Part shown: one piece after another, positions 22,501-37,002 of the stretch
How positions within the stretch are numbered: the first letter of the stretch is position 1
Layout: every line of letters starts with the position of its first letter
Source: Eutypa lata
Lineage: Eukaryota; Ascomycota; Sordariomycetes; Xylariales; Diatrypaceae
DNA length: 64,000 bases
NCBI GenBank assembly: GCA_022661535.1
Contig: JAKULF010000001.1
Coordinates: 2,728,001 to 2,792,000, forward strand
Reading direction: 5' to 3'
Notes under the pieces: model-generated
Told to the model about the DNA's origin: nothing
The model's database searches: none
Seen by the model: the letters and a program-made list of their open reading frames with translations, nothing else
Position numbers and translations under genes: made by a program

Positions 22501-25500
22501 ACGTACTTGCAAATACGATGTGTTGCCCAATTAGAAACTAGGTAGCTTGTGCATCCAGGCCTATCTCGTATGCATTCGTTTCTTTTTGGTGTAAAAAAAA
22601 CGTGGTGGTTAATAATAAGCATCATATACTTCGGACGTCTTGAATATGCACACATGTGACATGATGAACCGGTTACGAAGTTGCCTGCTTCAGTGCTACC
22701 CACCAACCAGTATTAAATTCGCCCTCTAGTTACAGTTGCAGCTTCTATACCTAAGGTAACACTTCTGTAAGTCGAAGTCTGTCTCGAACAACCAGTCTAC
22801 ATTTTGGAAGTCTTCTAGCGTCATAATCTTCACCTTGTCAAACTGTCCTCGGCGCGAATAAAAGCTAAGGCCTATAGCTAAAGTGAGAATAAATTTTTCA
22901 CGTAGGCTATGGCAGCCAAGTAGCTTACTGATGATATGTATACATACATGTATACTGTAAGCTCACGACGAATCTATGATATTTCGGCCTTCTCTCCATT
23001 ACCTACGGTTGCCCTCGCACAAATGCAGGTACCGGGCCGTTCAACTCTTCTAAATGGCTTGAAATGTGGGCAGTGGCGGGAATGCCAACTTTTTTCTTCC
23101 TTTTTCTCCCTTTTGCTTTATTATCTCGCCCTCATTGCCTTGCATAGCAAGTGCATAACTTAGGTTAGCTAGGAGGCGCACGCATGATGACGAATCCCCC
23201 CGACCTCCGACATAAACCCCCAAATTAGCGTCAATCTATCTTGCCCTGTTTTTTTTTTGGCTGCTCCGCTGGTTTCGCAGGGATGGTTTTCCAAGCTTAT
23301 CCAAGCTCATACAAGCCTCAAACGGTTCACTCCCCGGCTCCACATTTGCTTCTTTTTGTTGTATCTTGGCGATCGAGAACTTCCGGCCTAGTCCGCTAGA
23401 AACCAGATCCCAGGTAATTAGTTGCTGGATCTACTTTATAGATCACAAGCGACTTCGCGTCTACGGAGGAAGAAGATAGAAAAAGTTATCAGTCCATCAT
23501 AATATGTACGTAGAAGAATAGACTTTCTAATTAACCACTACCTAGGTAGTTACAGTAAACAACATATGTGGTGGGTTATCATTATGTACGTAGCGTTGGC
23601 TGATATGTTACTACCCCGTACTCCTGAGACCTTATTTCAAATTATGGTGACAATCTTGTCTTCCACTATTATCTCTTAAATCCATAAACACCGAGGTTGG
23701 TAATCTTTTCGTCAAGCTCCTGATACAACTGTTGTATTCTAGATGCAAGGTGAAATGAACTCGGCTTAGTTATAAGGTGCGCAAATCTATACTCGTACAG
23801 ATTACTACGTACGTAGTAGAAATAGAGTAGCGGTACGCTGGCCTATCTTGCTGTAGTCTCAGACCTTAAATACTGACATGCGTGTTGTGAATACATGAGA
23901 TGAAAACTCCAAATGCCCCTAAAATGCCCCTAACGCGTAGTAGATGATGATACACACAGGACTCAACAACGGCGATAGTTTAACACTCCAATAAGAATCG
24001 ACTAGGTACCTACTTATATATAGAAGTTATCAACTAAACACAGTCCACTACAATAGGTCGCCTCGTCATCCTCACTAATAAGGAGCCGAAGCTGGCCCGA
24101 TTCAGGAACGGGTGCAAGTCCAACCAACGCCATGCGATTAGCACGACACTACTTCGTATACTTTAATGCATCTCGTAGTATACAACGGCGGGTTTAAACT
24201 TCAGCTACCGAATCTTGGATCCTCGGCACACACACACACACACAATATATAGTAACCATCGTCCCAATAAACGTCTCCGTTCAGACCCGTCAGTCTGGTG
24301 CAAACTCACTCGCCACGCCGTGATCGTCAACCCACATCTCTAGTAGTAAGCTACATATGTAGCTAATCCGAACTAAATGAGGAAACCGTCAACTATTTGC
24401 CCTGTTCGGAGGCCAGAGACAAACGAGGATAATATATACTAGAATATTATCAATTCGGCCATTGTGATGATGTGTGAATACGTGGTGGTAGCTACTATAG
24501 ATTAGTAGCCCATGAAGAAATCTTCATCCATTGCTAGAGTACCTTCTCTAGGCATTATAGACGAAGAAGACTAGGAGAGGGGTAGTGATCAGATAGTGTC
24601 TATCCGAGCACTATCTACCTAGATGGTTGGTTACATGACTCAAGATATCTCGAGACCATAATAAAGTAGACGAGAACTGATACGCGTATATATAGAATAG
24701 ACAACGACTACTAGACATACATATTCCGCATCAAGATGAGTTTACCCCTATTAGATCCACGCGATATCTTTACAGGAAAGCCCATGTCTATGGTCGAGTT
24801 CGAAGAACAGCGTAAGCGAAACGTCCTTGGACACCGCGATTCCTAATTCCATAGTCAACTTCATACTATTCACATAGATGTCAGCTTGAACGGAGAATGG
24901 CTTGCATAGCCAGCTAGCAAGACGGAACGGGACACCAGGGCTTTACTGGTCTATCATGACCTACATCAAGTTGCATACACACACGAGACTTCAACAATGT
25001 AACTTGAAACTACCTGTTCCCAGTCTCCATGTCATCTAAGATGTGACTTTAGTCTAGAGTTGAGAACCTCTAACCAAAGACACACCAAGGTATCATTGAA
25101 GGCAGTTAAGGAATGGTAAATATATAAAGGATAGCTAGGCCTAGAAAAAGGGGCAGGCAAGTACGCTTAGTATGGCTCGGTTACGCATCTCGAGCCTCAT
25201 CCACACTCGATGAAACATCGCACGAGGGCACATCACATCAACTCGACAACAATTCTATCGCTTTTCATCCCCGTAGAACATGTATATCCACGAAAGTCCA
25301 GTCAGCTTAATTACTAGGCCACCATGCCCGTCTTACTTCTTTTTGCATGTCCCCCTTTCCTCAGATAGGTAGATAGATCGATCTCACAACCCACCCAACA
25401 CCCATCCAGATCCTATTATCACCCGCTTGCGCCCACGCATCGAACAGACAACGCATTCGTATTTACGATTTCCTTATTTCTCTGTTTCTATGTTTTCCCT

Positions 25501-25560
25501 ACGTACTCCAACTCCTCCGCACTACTTTACTTTACCCCTTTATTATCCTTTTATTCCCCC
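19536..25560. other. gene-empty interval, 6 kb
   Basis: No exon chain with fungal splice signals or recognisable protein similarity was found on either strand. The first kilobase is presumably the FKS1 promoter. Features inside: short palindromes such as TACTACGTACGTAGTA at 23802-23817 and CTACATATGTAG at 24351-24362; a CA repeat at about 24228-24244; a pyrimidine-rich, promoter-looking stretch at 23200-23400 with no gene after it; and a 36-codon ORF at 24736-24846 with no similarity I can name. Confidence 0.5.
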
Positions 25561-27233
25561 CTACTTAAACCGCCAAGCCCCGCACTCGAAGTTGGAGTAG
25601 CAGTAGAACTCGTTGCTGAGGCCCTTGGCGTGGACGGGCTCGTAGGTGGTAGTGTGTGTCCCTAGGCCGCCATACAGCTTCTTGACAAGCGTCTCCATGC
25701 GCTCGCCGGTGCAGACGATCAGACGCGGCCGTGGTTGTTGTTGTTGCTGCTTCGAGAGCCAGCGGACTGTGAGGGCGGCTGTGATCAGGTTGGGGAGAGT
25801 GCGGACGTCAGTTATTTGATTGCGTGGCTACGGGGTGCATTCTTGTTCCCTCTGGGGGACGTTGGATAGGAGTTGAAAAGGAAGAAATGGGCAGAAGAAG
25901 AGACATGGTGATGGGAAGACAGGGGAAATCTCAAAAACGCATTCGAAGGGTGAGGATCCTTGGGAAAAGCTAGATAAAGAAATAAAACCAACCTTTCGTC
26001 TGGCAGTCCTCGCTCAGGAACGGCGGGTCACATATGATACGGGTAGCGCTACCCTTGAGATGTGCTGCCAAGGTGTCAGTCAAAAATCCAGCTAGTCCTT
26101 ATCCTTTCCCCATGATACGAGGTTGAGAAATAAGAAAGCCGTCATAGCCATACCGGGTAGCTTGATGGGTTGCTGGAAATCGTAGAAAATGAACTCGGAG
26201 AAGACAGAGAAGCGCTGATCGTGCTCGAGCAGATAGACTGCAGGGTTCGGACGGTCGGATTCGCTGCTTGTCGCAGACTTTGAAAGAGAGAAGAGAGATT
26301 TGAGTTAGCTAGATGTTATAGAATAGAGAACATGTTTTCCTTCGAAGATTGTTGCTAGATACGCTACCTCAATATGGCTGATCGTTGTTCATGAAGAAAT
26401 GTTGTCCGGGTACATCCATGATATCACCTACGACCCCGAGGACCACTGACAACCTCGACGAGCAAAATAGGCCATGAGCAGTTCCACCTTCTCAGTACCT
26501 CTTCTAGTCCACCTCGCCTTTGTACGTAACTACATTCTCAACGAAACCAACCAACTCACCAAAAGATTCTTCAGCGCAACGAAGACGCTAGGTGCCGAGA
26601 CCACGGCAACGACATCGTCCCCAGTAGCGCCATCGAGCAGCTCCCTGGCGAGAAGCGTGGCCGTTTCGTCCGAGTACTACAAGGTAAGTTAGGCGAGCGT
26701 ACTGAACCCATAACCGGATCTTTGCCATAAACTGCATTCACTTCGATCACTTCCCCCTCTTGTTATGGCCGCACATCACATCCACATGACTATGCAGTCA
26801 GGAGAGCGAATCTATGTGACACTACCTTATACGTCAAAAAAGAAGAGAGAAAAAAAGTGGCAGACTCATGCTGACCGAAACTTACTTACCCAGAACTGCG
26901 ACTCGTTCCAGTCCTCGGTGAAGGCATCCATAGACAGGGGCTTGCCCTCGGCGGCGTTCTGCTCAGCGGCCTCCTTCAGCCGGGCGAACTTGTCGGCGTG
27001 GGAGTCCCGCTCGGCGTAGAACTCCTTGAGTGCGCCGAGGGCATGAGAGGAGAGGGCGCTTTTGATTGAAGCGTTAGCACATGTTATTTTATCTATTTGT
27101 GTGTGCTTCTTTCTTTGTAAGAGGATGGATACTGCATATATATATGTAGGTAGACAGGGAGGTACGTAGGTTAAATAACCACTGGCTGGAATTTGTTGCG
27201 GACTTACATCGGTTCATCGTCACTATCGGCCAT
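25561..27233 (-). CDS. efm5: eEF1A lysine N-methyltransferase (EFM5 family)
   Basis: Seven-beta-strand S-adenosylmethionine methyltransferase related to yeast Efm5 and human EEF1AKMT1, which methylate elongation factor 1A. Six exons: 27233-27208, 27058-26890, 26676-26560, 26277-26154, 26064-25993 and 25778-25561, giving 241 aa (yeast Efm5 is of similar length). Motifs in order: MADSDDEP start, SSHALGALKEFYAERD, DWNESQFWYSDETA, VAVVSAPSVF, FIFYDFQQP, the catalytic-type DPPF at residues 158-161 (ICDPPFLSEDCQ), and the C-terminal LSNEFYCYSNFECG. The acceptor of exon 4 (CAAAG) is weaker than the rest and could be a few codons off. It is annotated here only because the exons were joined; no single exon exceeds about 73 codons. 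Confidence 0.9.
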
Positions 27234-27685
27234 CTTTTAAATATAGAATTTCCGTGGCAGATGGAGAGACGGAAGTCGATAACTTTAGCAGCGTTTCGAA
27301 TACCTCAGGCAAGAAGCAAATGTGCTCTTTGGTTTCCTAGGGTGTAATGTTGTTGATGTGTATAGACGGCTCTAACCTTAGTCATTGGTTTAGAAATTGG
27401 AGTGGTACTGCCTGCTGCAGGTGATTTTAATGATAAAAAACTTAGGCCGCGATACTTAGTGGAATCGGTTCGGAAAGCTTAATACAATCAATCAATTCAC
27501 CCACAATGACCGAGTAAAATTACAAGCAACTAACTCATCATAGGCCATCATTTTCTTCTATAATTTCTTCTTTACACTTTTGTATTACTTAACAGAAGAA
27601 ACTATTCGTCCAAGAGTATATGTACAATACGACGTGAGTCTCTTCCGTTAGACATGGAAAAAAAGCACCTTCTGATCTTTCCCTT
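27234..27685. other. intergenic: EFM5 promoter and NDUFA9-like gene 3' region
   Basis: 452 bp between two minus-strand genes in the same orientation. No coding potential seen. Confidence 0.5.
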
Positions 27686-29140
27686 CTACGTATCGTCCGA
27701 CACATGGATATACTTCCTCTCCTCCCTCAGCTCCTTCTCTGTTGCCGGAGGCAGGTCATAATGCGATGAGCTACGGTATCCTTGCTGTAAGAAATGGTTA
27801 GTAGTGTATTTATACCGCGGATTACAAAGCGACGCTACGGGTGAAACTTACCAAGTAGTAGTATGTGAAGTCGCTGAGATCACCGGGCTTTATGCCGAAT
27901 TCTGCGAATGTTTTGGCCGTCACATCGATCTTCTGGTCGATGAATTCTCGGTCTACATCCTCGGCCGAGAGCATTGGCCACCAAATAAGCTTGTTGAGAA
28001 GAGCAGCTACTGGTTGCAAGATGGCCTTAGGTACATTGATATGCGTCCTCTTCTTGTAAATTTCGCGGTCCACGAGCTCAGCGATCTCGGCCGTCGTGTA
28101 TTCCTTGGGACCGTATAGCTCATAAGTTTGACCTGCCGTATTGTCGTCGTAGAGCATGGCTTCTAATGCCTGACCTACATCGATTGACTACATAACGTTA
28201 GAACATTTTCTAGAAATTTTTTAAGATGACCACTGCAGAATACGCACGTGAACAGGCCAGTATCTCTCCTGCATGTTGTTAGCAGTGAGTAGGATGGTTG
28301 GTTTGGCAAGTCTATGCAGGAGCCTGTCTTCAAAGCCGAAGATTGGCGCGGGCCTGACGATGGTGGTCTCTGGGAAGTTACTGCGAGCAACCTGCTCTCC
28401 TACACCCTTGGTACGGTAGAACTCATTTGTAGAGTTGGGGTCGGCATTATAAGAAGAGACGTGAATGTATCGATCAACATCGTACTTGGCAACGGCCTCG
28501 GTAATGCGCTCGGTGCCTTCGATGTGAACATCGGCTAGACTGTAGTTCTTGGTAGGGTAGTTTCGACCAATGAGGTTATAGACGACATCGGAATGTCTGA
28601 CGCTAGCCTCGATAGACTCAGTGTTGTATAAATCGTATTCGAGGAAGTGAACACGACCCAGATCACCAGTAACTTTGAGATGGCGCTTGGCCATCTCTTC
28701 TCGGTATGGGATAACAACCTGACATCCTTGACGGGCTATATAGGGTTTCGTTAATTATGAATTCGGTTCTCCGTAGACGTATCTGCTCGTACCTAATCGA
28801 TTGACAATATACCTTCCAAGCTGTCCGGTTGCGCCAAATACCGTCGCAGTGTGACCTGTATATCGTCATTAGAACTGAACGGGAGAAGCGATAGTCGATC
28901 GACGTGGTGGCTCGAGTGCCTACCTCCAAGAGATGATCTAACAACAGAACGAGTAAGTAACCAGCTAAAACAACAACTATAATGATATTTGGGGAGAGAA
29001 TTCAGAACTTACCTCCCACCCTGGACACGGAGAATAGGCTTTCCGGTACGGGTAATGGCAATGTCGGAAACACGGCGGGCTTGCGTGAAATTGATGGCGA
29101 CCCTCGGGCTGAACCGCACAGCGGTAGGAAGGGAAGCCAT
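27686..29140 (-). CDS. NDUFA9: NADH:ubiquinone oxidoreductase 40 kDa subunit (NDUFA9)
   Basis: Accessory matrix-side subunit of respiratory complex I, of the atypical short-chain dehydrogenase fold that holds an NADPH. Six exons: 29140-29013, 28937-28924, 28855-28793, 28735-28248, 28187-27852 and 27784-27686, giving 375 aa. The first about 35 residues are Arg-rich without acidic residues until RRVSD, fitting a mitochondrial presequence. The nucleotide-binding motif is GATGQLGRYIVNRL (G55, G58, G61). Later motifs are YNLIGRNYPTKNYS, YIHVSSYNADPNS, and RPAPIFGFEDRLL. Exon 2 is only 14 nt, and omitting it breaks the frame. The gene is divergent from RPN9. Confidence 0.93.
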
Positions 29141-29728
29141 TCTTACTGAGCGGCGCAACCTTTCTTTCCAATTGCAATTGGACTAAGCCGGAGGAAAGGA
29201 AGAGAAGGAAATTCTATGACGAGCGACCTTTCGCTTCTGTATGCCGAGCTGCAGCAGCTTTGGTGGGTTGAAGCTATACTACGTGAATAATGTACCTACG
29301 CTGCTAGCTGCTACGGGATTACATACAGGTCGCTCGCATTGGCTGGAAAGGACGACAGCTGTAGTTGGTTGCCTGTCACTTGTCATCTGTCTTCTGTCAC
29401 CTTACCGAAGGTTGCTGCTATGAATTACATTTGTGGCTGATCAGACGTACCTATGTACATAGCTTAATTGTGGCACAGTAATAAGCTTGCATCATTAGCT
29501 CCATCTGCACTTGCAACTGTCATTCATTCAATCAGGCTGCTCACCAGCCGCGTGTGTCTGTAGAAGTTGTGAGCTTCATCTTTGATATACTTACAACTAC
29601 AAACCTCTACTTTACAACACGAAAACCACCCTGAATTCCACACCCATATCACCCTCCCATACATCCTGCTATCATTCGATAAAGCGAGACTACCAGAATA
29701 AAAATTAGGAGGGACGGAACGAAATACC
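29141..29728. promoter_or_regulatory. shared divergent promoter of NDUFA9-like gene and RPN9
   Basis: 588 bp lie between the two start codons, which face away from each other. Both genes serve constant large complexes (respiratory complex I and the proteasome). No named binding site can be assigned with confidence. Confidence 0.6.
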
Positions 29729-30962
29729 ATGAACGTCGACACAGTCTCCGACTTCCTCGCCGAGCAGCGGGATGAAGCTCCGGAAGAGCTCCAGCCCTTA
29801 ATCATTCAGTTCGAGGACTACTGGGAGCGGAAACTATGGCATCAGCTCACCGATAGCTTACTAGAGTTCTTCAACCACCCGGCGAGTGCTAAGCAGCGTC
29901 TGCAGTTCTACAAGGTCTTCATATTGAAGTTTGCCGACAAGATCAACCAGCTGAAGCTTGTCGACCTAGGCCTGAAGGCTGCCACCCAATGTCGAGGTTC
30001 GTTTTTAATATCACACATGATTTATGAACCCTCGTGCGTTAATTCCACTCCTTATACACGTAAACTAACATGCACACAAACCAGATAACCAAGAACGCCT
30101 CACCTTCCTCGCCGACCTCGCCAAGAAGGTAGACAACGAGAACTCGCAGGACGCCTTCGTGTACGCCACCGTAGCCGTGGCGCGGGTGCAGCTGGAGCTG
30201 CGGGACGTGGAGGCGGCGCGGAAGGACCTGGACGGGGCGGAGCGGATCCTGGAGTCGTTCGACTCGGTCGAGACCAAGGTGCACGCGGCCTTCTACCGGG
30301 TCAACGCCGACTACTACCAGGCGCGGGCCGACTTCGCGCTGTACTACCGCAACGCGCTGCTGTACCTGGCGTGCGTGGAGCTGTCGGGCCTGGACCCCCG
30401 CGAGCGGCGCGAGCGCGCCTACAACCTCGGCATCGCCGCCCTGGTCTCCGACTCCATCTACAACTTCGGCGAGCTGCTGCAGCACCCCATCCTCGCCGCC
30501 CTGGCCGACACCGAGCACGCCTGGCTGCGCGACCTGCTCGTCGCCTTCAACCGCGGCGACCTGGCCGCCTACGACGTGCTGCGCGGCCACGTCGACCGCC
30601 ACCCGCTGCTGAGCGACCACGACGACGAGATCCGCCAGAAGATCTACCTGGCCGCCCTGACCGAGTCGGTGTTCCGCCGCCCGCCACACGAGCGCGCCAT
30701 GACCTTCGCCGCCATCTCCGCCGATACCAAGGTCCGCAAGACCGAGATCGAGCACCTCGTCATGAAGGCGCTGAGTCTCGGCCTGGTTCGCGGTACCATC
30801 GACGAGGTCGCGGAGCTTGTCAACTTCACCTGGGTCCAGCCCCGTGTCTTGGATATGGCGCAGATTGCCGGCATGGCGCAGCGCCTCGGCGACTGGGGTG
30901 AGAACGTCAATAAGCTCGGCAACTGGATCGAGGCTACTGGTCAGGATATTTGGGCACCTTAG
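29729..30962 (+). CDS. rpn9: 26S proteasome regulatory subunit RPN9 (PSMD13)
   Basis: Non-ATPase lid subunit of the 19S regulatory particle. Exons 29729-29996 and 30085-30962 with an 88-nt intron give 381 aa, the family length. N-terminal helical repeats include FEDYWERKLWHQLTDSLLEF and YKVFILKFADKINQLKL. The PCI domain occupies about residues 200-350, with FAAISADTKVRKTEIEHLVM and the winged-helix strand LVRGTIDEVAELVNFTWVQP. The protein ends in GNWIEATGQDIWAP. Exon 2 is strikingly GC-rich with C or G at nearly every third position, unlike exon 1; this produces long spurious antisense frames. Confidence 0.95.
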
Positions 30963-32224
30963 GGAGAGTGAAACTCAGATAGATGGATGGAGAGATGTGT
31001 CTGTGCTTCCTAACTAGAGACCTCAGGCGATGGCACAGACAATAAAGGAGCAGAAGCAGCAGCAGCAACCGAGGTGGAGAAGGTATGATGTTATGAGAAG
31101 TAGCAATTCAATGGGGATGAAAGATAACTACAACTAATGGATGTAGTTCGTTCCCTTACAAAAAAAGAGTGCTGCTAGTGCCTATCTCTGGGGGAGGGGT
31201 GAGGCCTAGACGGTAGATGAATCCTCGTCTCTATGGACATGGACAACGTCTGTACAATAGCTACTAACTAAATAGACGAAGAAGAAGCTTTTACTGCGGA
31301 AAGTCGTCTGGAGCAGAGAGACCAGGCCAATGACAATGATAACATAGTAAAGGAAGATTTCAAAATGACACAATGATTCTGTTCTATCCAATGTTGTGAT
31401 TATGTAAATATTTACTGAACCTGTGTCTAAACTACTATGGACTTTAGAAGTAACAATGCTGTTACTACACTATGTCGAATAGTTACCTACATATGGGTAG
31501 GTATCTAGGTACTATGTAGGCTACCTGCTGCATACCTACTTGTGCATATATATAACTTAAACGTGATTATTCTAACATCAACCGAAAAATACGAAATATG
31601 CCGGTGCATCAGATTGCTGTAGAACAATAGTGTTTATCATAATTACAAAAGAAAATGTATTAAAGTTAAAAAAGAACTATAAATAAATTAATTAGGTTAA
31701 TATCATTTTGGACTACTTGAATGAGATTAAAAAAGATAATGGAGAAAAAGGAAATGTCAAAAATGAAATCGAATCTGGATGCTCCAGAGAAGTGGTTCCA
31801 AAGATTAAGGGAATGGAGTATTTTGGGCTATGCAAGGAGCCATCTGGTAAAAGGCAAGAGGGCTGTTCGTTACATAGTCCCACTCCCAGTTTTTTTCACT
31901 CTTTATTATCCTTTATAAAGGGTTGTTTACACACGCTAATTGGGGACTAGGGAAATAAGCCGGTGTTTTTCCAACATGTCTGTCTGTGCTTGAAATGGAA
32001 GTGCCCGAGTGCCCCGCGATTGAATTGACGTCCTGCCCCTCTTCCATTGGCACCCTTGGCACCTGTAGCATTGGCTGCTCTATTGTCTATTGGTGACCTC
32101 ACCCACTTATACCCTCATTGTCATCCATCAATCGTACCAGAGTTCTCAAGGTTCTCAATTATTCTCGTAGTTCTTTTAGATCGAATTATTAAAGTGACCT
32201 ACCTAGACCCGAATTCTATTTAAA
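30963..32224. other. intergenic, 1.26 kb
   Basis: Holds the 3' end of RPN9 and the promoter of HNT1. The part 31400-31760 is very AT-rich. TACCTACATATGGGTAGGTA at 31483-31502 is an imperfect palindrome. No coding exon is supported. Confidence 0.5.
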
Positions 32225-33241
32225 ATGGCCGCCGCCTGCATTTTCTGTAAGATCATCAAGGGTATGTACACTTATTTCTCTGTGTAACTCAAAGCTAGGT
32301 GTTTACTTATAACCCAGCTGTTCCTCTCCATGAAGTCCGAGCTCGCTTCTTCACCTGCCAAAGTACTGTCTTTACCAGTGTTGAGATAACCAACTAATTG
32401 TACAACCACCTCAACTATAGGAGAGATTCCATGCTTTAAGCTCTTCGAGAGCGAGAAGACTCTCGCCTTTCTCGACATTGGGCCCATAGCTAAGGGTCAT
32501 GCTGTAAGTTGCCCACCGGCCCCCCCTTATCCAATTGTTGAACGATCCACCTCGTATAGATATATATATATAGGTAGCTCTCCTACCGTAGACTACTACG
32601 AACTGACGGCTAACGAAACAACATAACGACAACAGCTTGTCATCCCCAAGTTCCATGGTGCGAAGTTGACGGATATCCCGGATGACCACCTCAGCGAGAT
32701 TTTAGTAAGATTAGACAAACCCCCCTTATCTCTTCTCCAACCCACCCATCCATCCCTCTCTCAGTATCCGTGTATTGGATTTATGAGATTCTATCTATTC
32801 ATATTCATCTACCATGACCATTCACTTCTAACCACCTTTGAATAGCCCGTTGCCAAGAAACTCGCGACAGCCACCAGCTCCGAGAACTACAACATCCTGC
32901 AGAACAACGGCCGGATTGCCCACCAGGTCGTCGACCATGTAAGTCTTTCCGCATTTCACATACCTGAGCCGCTGACTGACCGGTATTATAGGTTCACTTC
33001 CACATGGTATGTGATGTGCCCCCCTCTTACTTACCTAGGTACCTACCTACACGGTGCCTTATAGGCAGGCAGGCAGGCAGGGTAGGTATTTACTTACTGT
33101 GCAAGATATGCTAATTGTATTTAACTTCCCCAGATCCCCAAGCCAAACGAGGAGAAGGGACTTGGCGTAGGCTGGCCGACGCAGAAGATCGACATGGACG
33201 AGCTGAAGGCGTACTTCGAGGAGGTCAAGGCTAAGATGTAA
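32225..33241 (+). CDS. hnt1: HIT-family nucleotide hydrolase (HNT1/Hint type)
   Basis: Small histidine-triad protein; the family hydrolyses AMP-lysine and similar adenosine phosphoramidates. Six exons: 32225-32261, 32421-32503, 32636-32704, 32846-32938, 32992-33006 and 33134-33241, giving 134 aa. Motifs: CIFCKIIKGEIP at the start, FLDIGPIAKGHALVIPK, and the triad H94-V-H96-F-H98 with H96 the expected nucleophile. Exon 5 is just 15 nt and codes for VHFHM (95-99), so the active site depends on it. The family fold is complete. Five introns in a 405-nt coding sequence is dense even for a filamentous fungus. Confidence 0.93.
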
Positions 33242-33616
33242 ACTGCCTCTATACTTACCTACCTAAGTACTCAAGTGGCATCTACGTGTCCAAAGGAGGC
33301 AGGGAGATAATATCAAGCCCCCTCGCAACCCACACCTAATGCCGGTACTAAAGAGCATAATGATAAGTAAAAACGACTACAATGTTCTGTGCAAGATGAC
33401 CAAGCCATATAAAGCCGAAATGTTCTTGAAGTTCCCAAGTCCCCTTCCGACTTTTTGGTATTACTTCTTTCCTTCTATCTATCGTAGTAGTATCATTGAT
33501 TTGCCCCTGCCCTTGCCCCGCCCAACCGACCATTTTCCAACCCCTATAGCCTTCTTTTTTCATTGATTTAATTTTACCATTAAATGTGTGTGACGCCACA
33601 ATCGATTATTACTTAA
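33242..33616. other. convergent 3' intergenic region
   Basis: 375 bp between the stop codons of HNT1 (plus) and the CRAL-TRIO gene (minus). No gene seen. Confidence 0.5.
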
Positions 33617-35834
<2,218 letters not shown>

Positions 35835-37002
35835 AGGGTCGTAGCTAAGTAGGTGATAAGGTAGGGAGGTGTGTGATATTATATAAGTCCAATAAATATT
35901 AAGGTGACTTTTTTTAGACGTATGCACGATTATGTTATTCAACAAATGATAATGTCCGGCGGGCCCGGAGACACCAAAAATTGAATGCGTCTAAGTAATC
36001 CGTCCGTCTCTCCGTCTATTCTCGTGGAAGTAGGTAATAAAAGGAGTTACTGCGGCTGAGTAAGTAAGTAGGTAGGTAGGAAGAGGGTCAAGGAGGCGCA
36101 GCTACAACGCTGAACAAGGGCATTCGTGTAATACGATAGGGAACTTTGGAGTCTTATGAAACGAAACTCGAGATTGTTGACATAACTACAGACCTACCAA
36201 CATTACCTACCACTACCTACCTACATACTTACCTAAATCGGGACAAAGAGGCTGAATCGCAGTGTTGACGTACGCCATTCATTTTAGTGTGCTGGTAGCT
36301 AAGAAACTAGAGCTATATGGCATAATTACGTGTATTCGTTTAAAGTGTCGTGTGCTCGATTACCGAACTTCGAATCTGTAGCTACATACATACATAACTA
36401 CATAGGTTCTTTATTTTTATTTTTTTAAATCAAATTTTACTTCAGATGTTTCTGTGAATGAAACAGAGTATTCACATTTAAAGAAATTCTCCAACATGTT
36501 AATGTCATTAGTGAGGCTCATTGAGATGCTATCCAAGTGTCGCTTATTACAGTCGAGAATGCTACAATAGTTGCTTATTGAATTGCAGTTGATGAACACC
36601 CCTCATCATAATCAAAACTAGTACTAAGGGGGTTCTTCCAGTGGAATTGCGTCACCTTAGTTAGATCCCACAATCCTGGCTCTGCTATCGGAACTAGAGA
36701 AGCTCAGACGCCGATGCGCACCCCGCCGTAACCTCTGTGAGCTGCAGCTGTAGATTCTGGTTTTATGCATAAGATCTATTTGTGGTGGATGGGAGGCTCA
36801 TTCGTCCAAGTAAACATCGTGATAACACCAAGCACGCGTTAAGCAATTGTAACAACGGAAAAGCCCCAGTATTACACCAAAATACTACGACGGTTACAAC
36901 AGCAAGCCACCCGACCGCAATCCAACGCAGACAGATAGATACTACCTCGCCAATCTACCACCAGCACTACCACACACGCATACGCACACACAAACATACA
37001 CC
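35835..37002. other. intergenic between divergent genes
   Basis: 1.17 kb holding the promoters of the CRAL-TRIO gene (minus) and DAM1 (plus). It includes TAGGTAGGTAGG and CTACCTACCTACATAC tracts and an AT-rich block at 36400-36600. No coding exon is supported. Confidence 0.5.

Noticed and set aside
24736..24846. 36-codon ORF beginning MSLPLLDPRDIF
   Set aside because: The peptide looks protein-like, but it has no supported second exon and no similarity I can name; too little to call a gene.
30039..30755. 238-codon minus-strand ORF opposite RPN9
   Set aside because: Same effect: RPN9 exon 2 is extremely GC-rich and the antisense peptide (Val/Gln/Gly-rich) has no domain.
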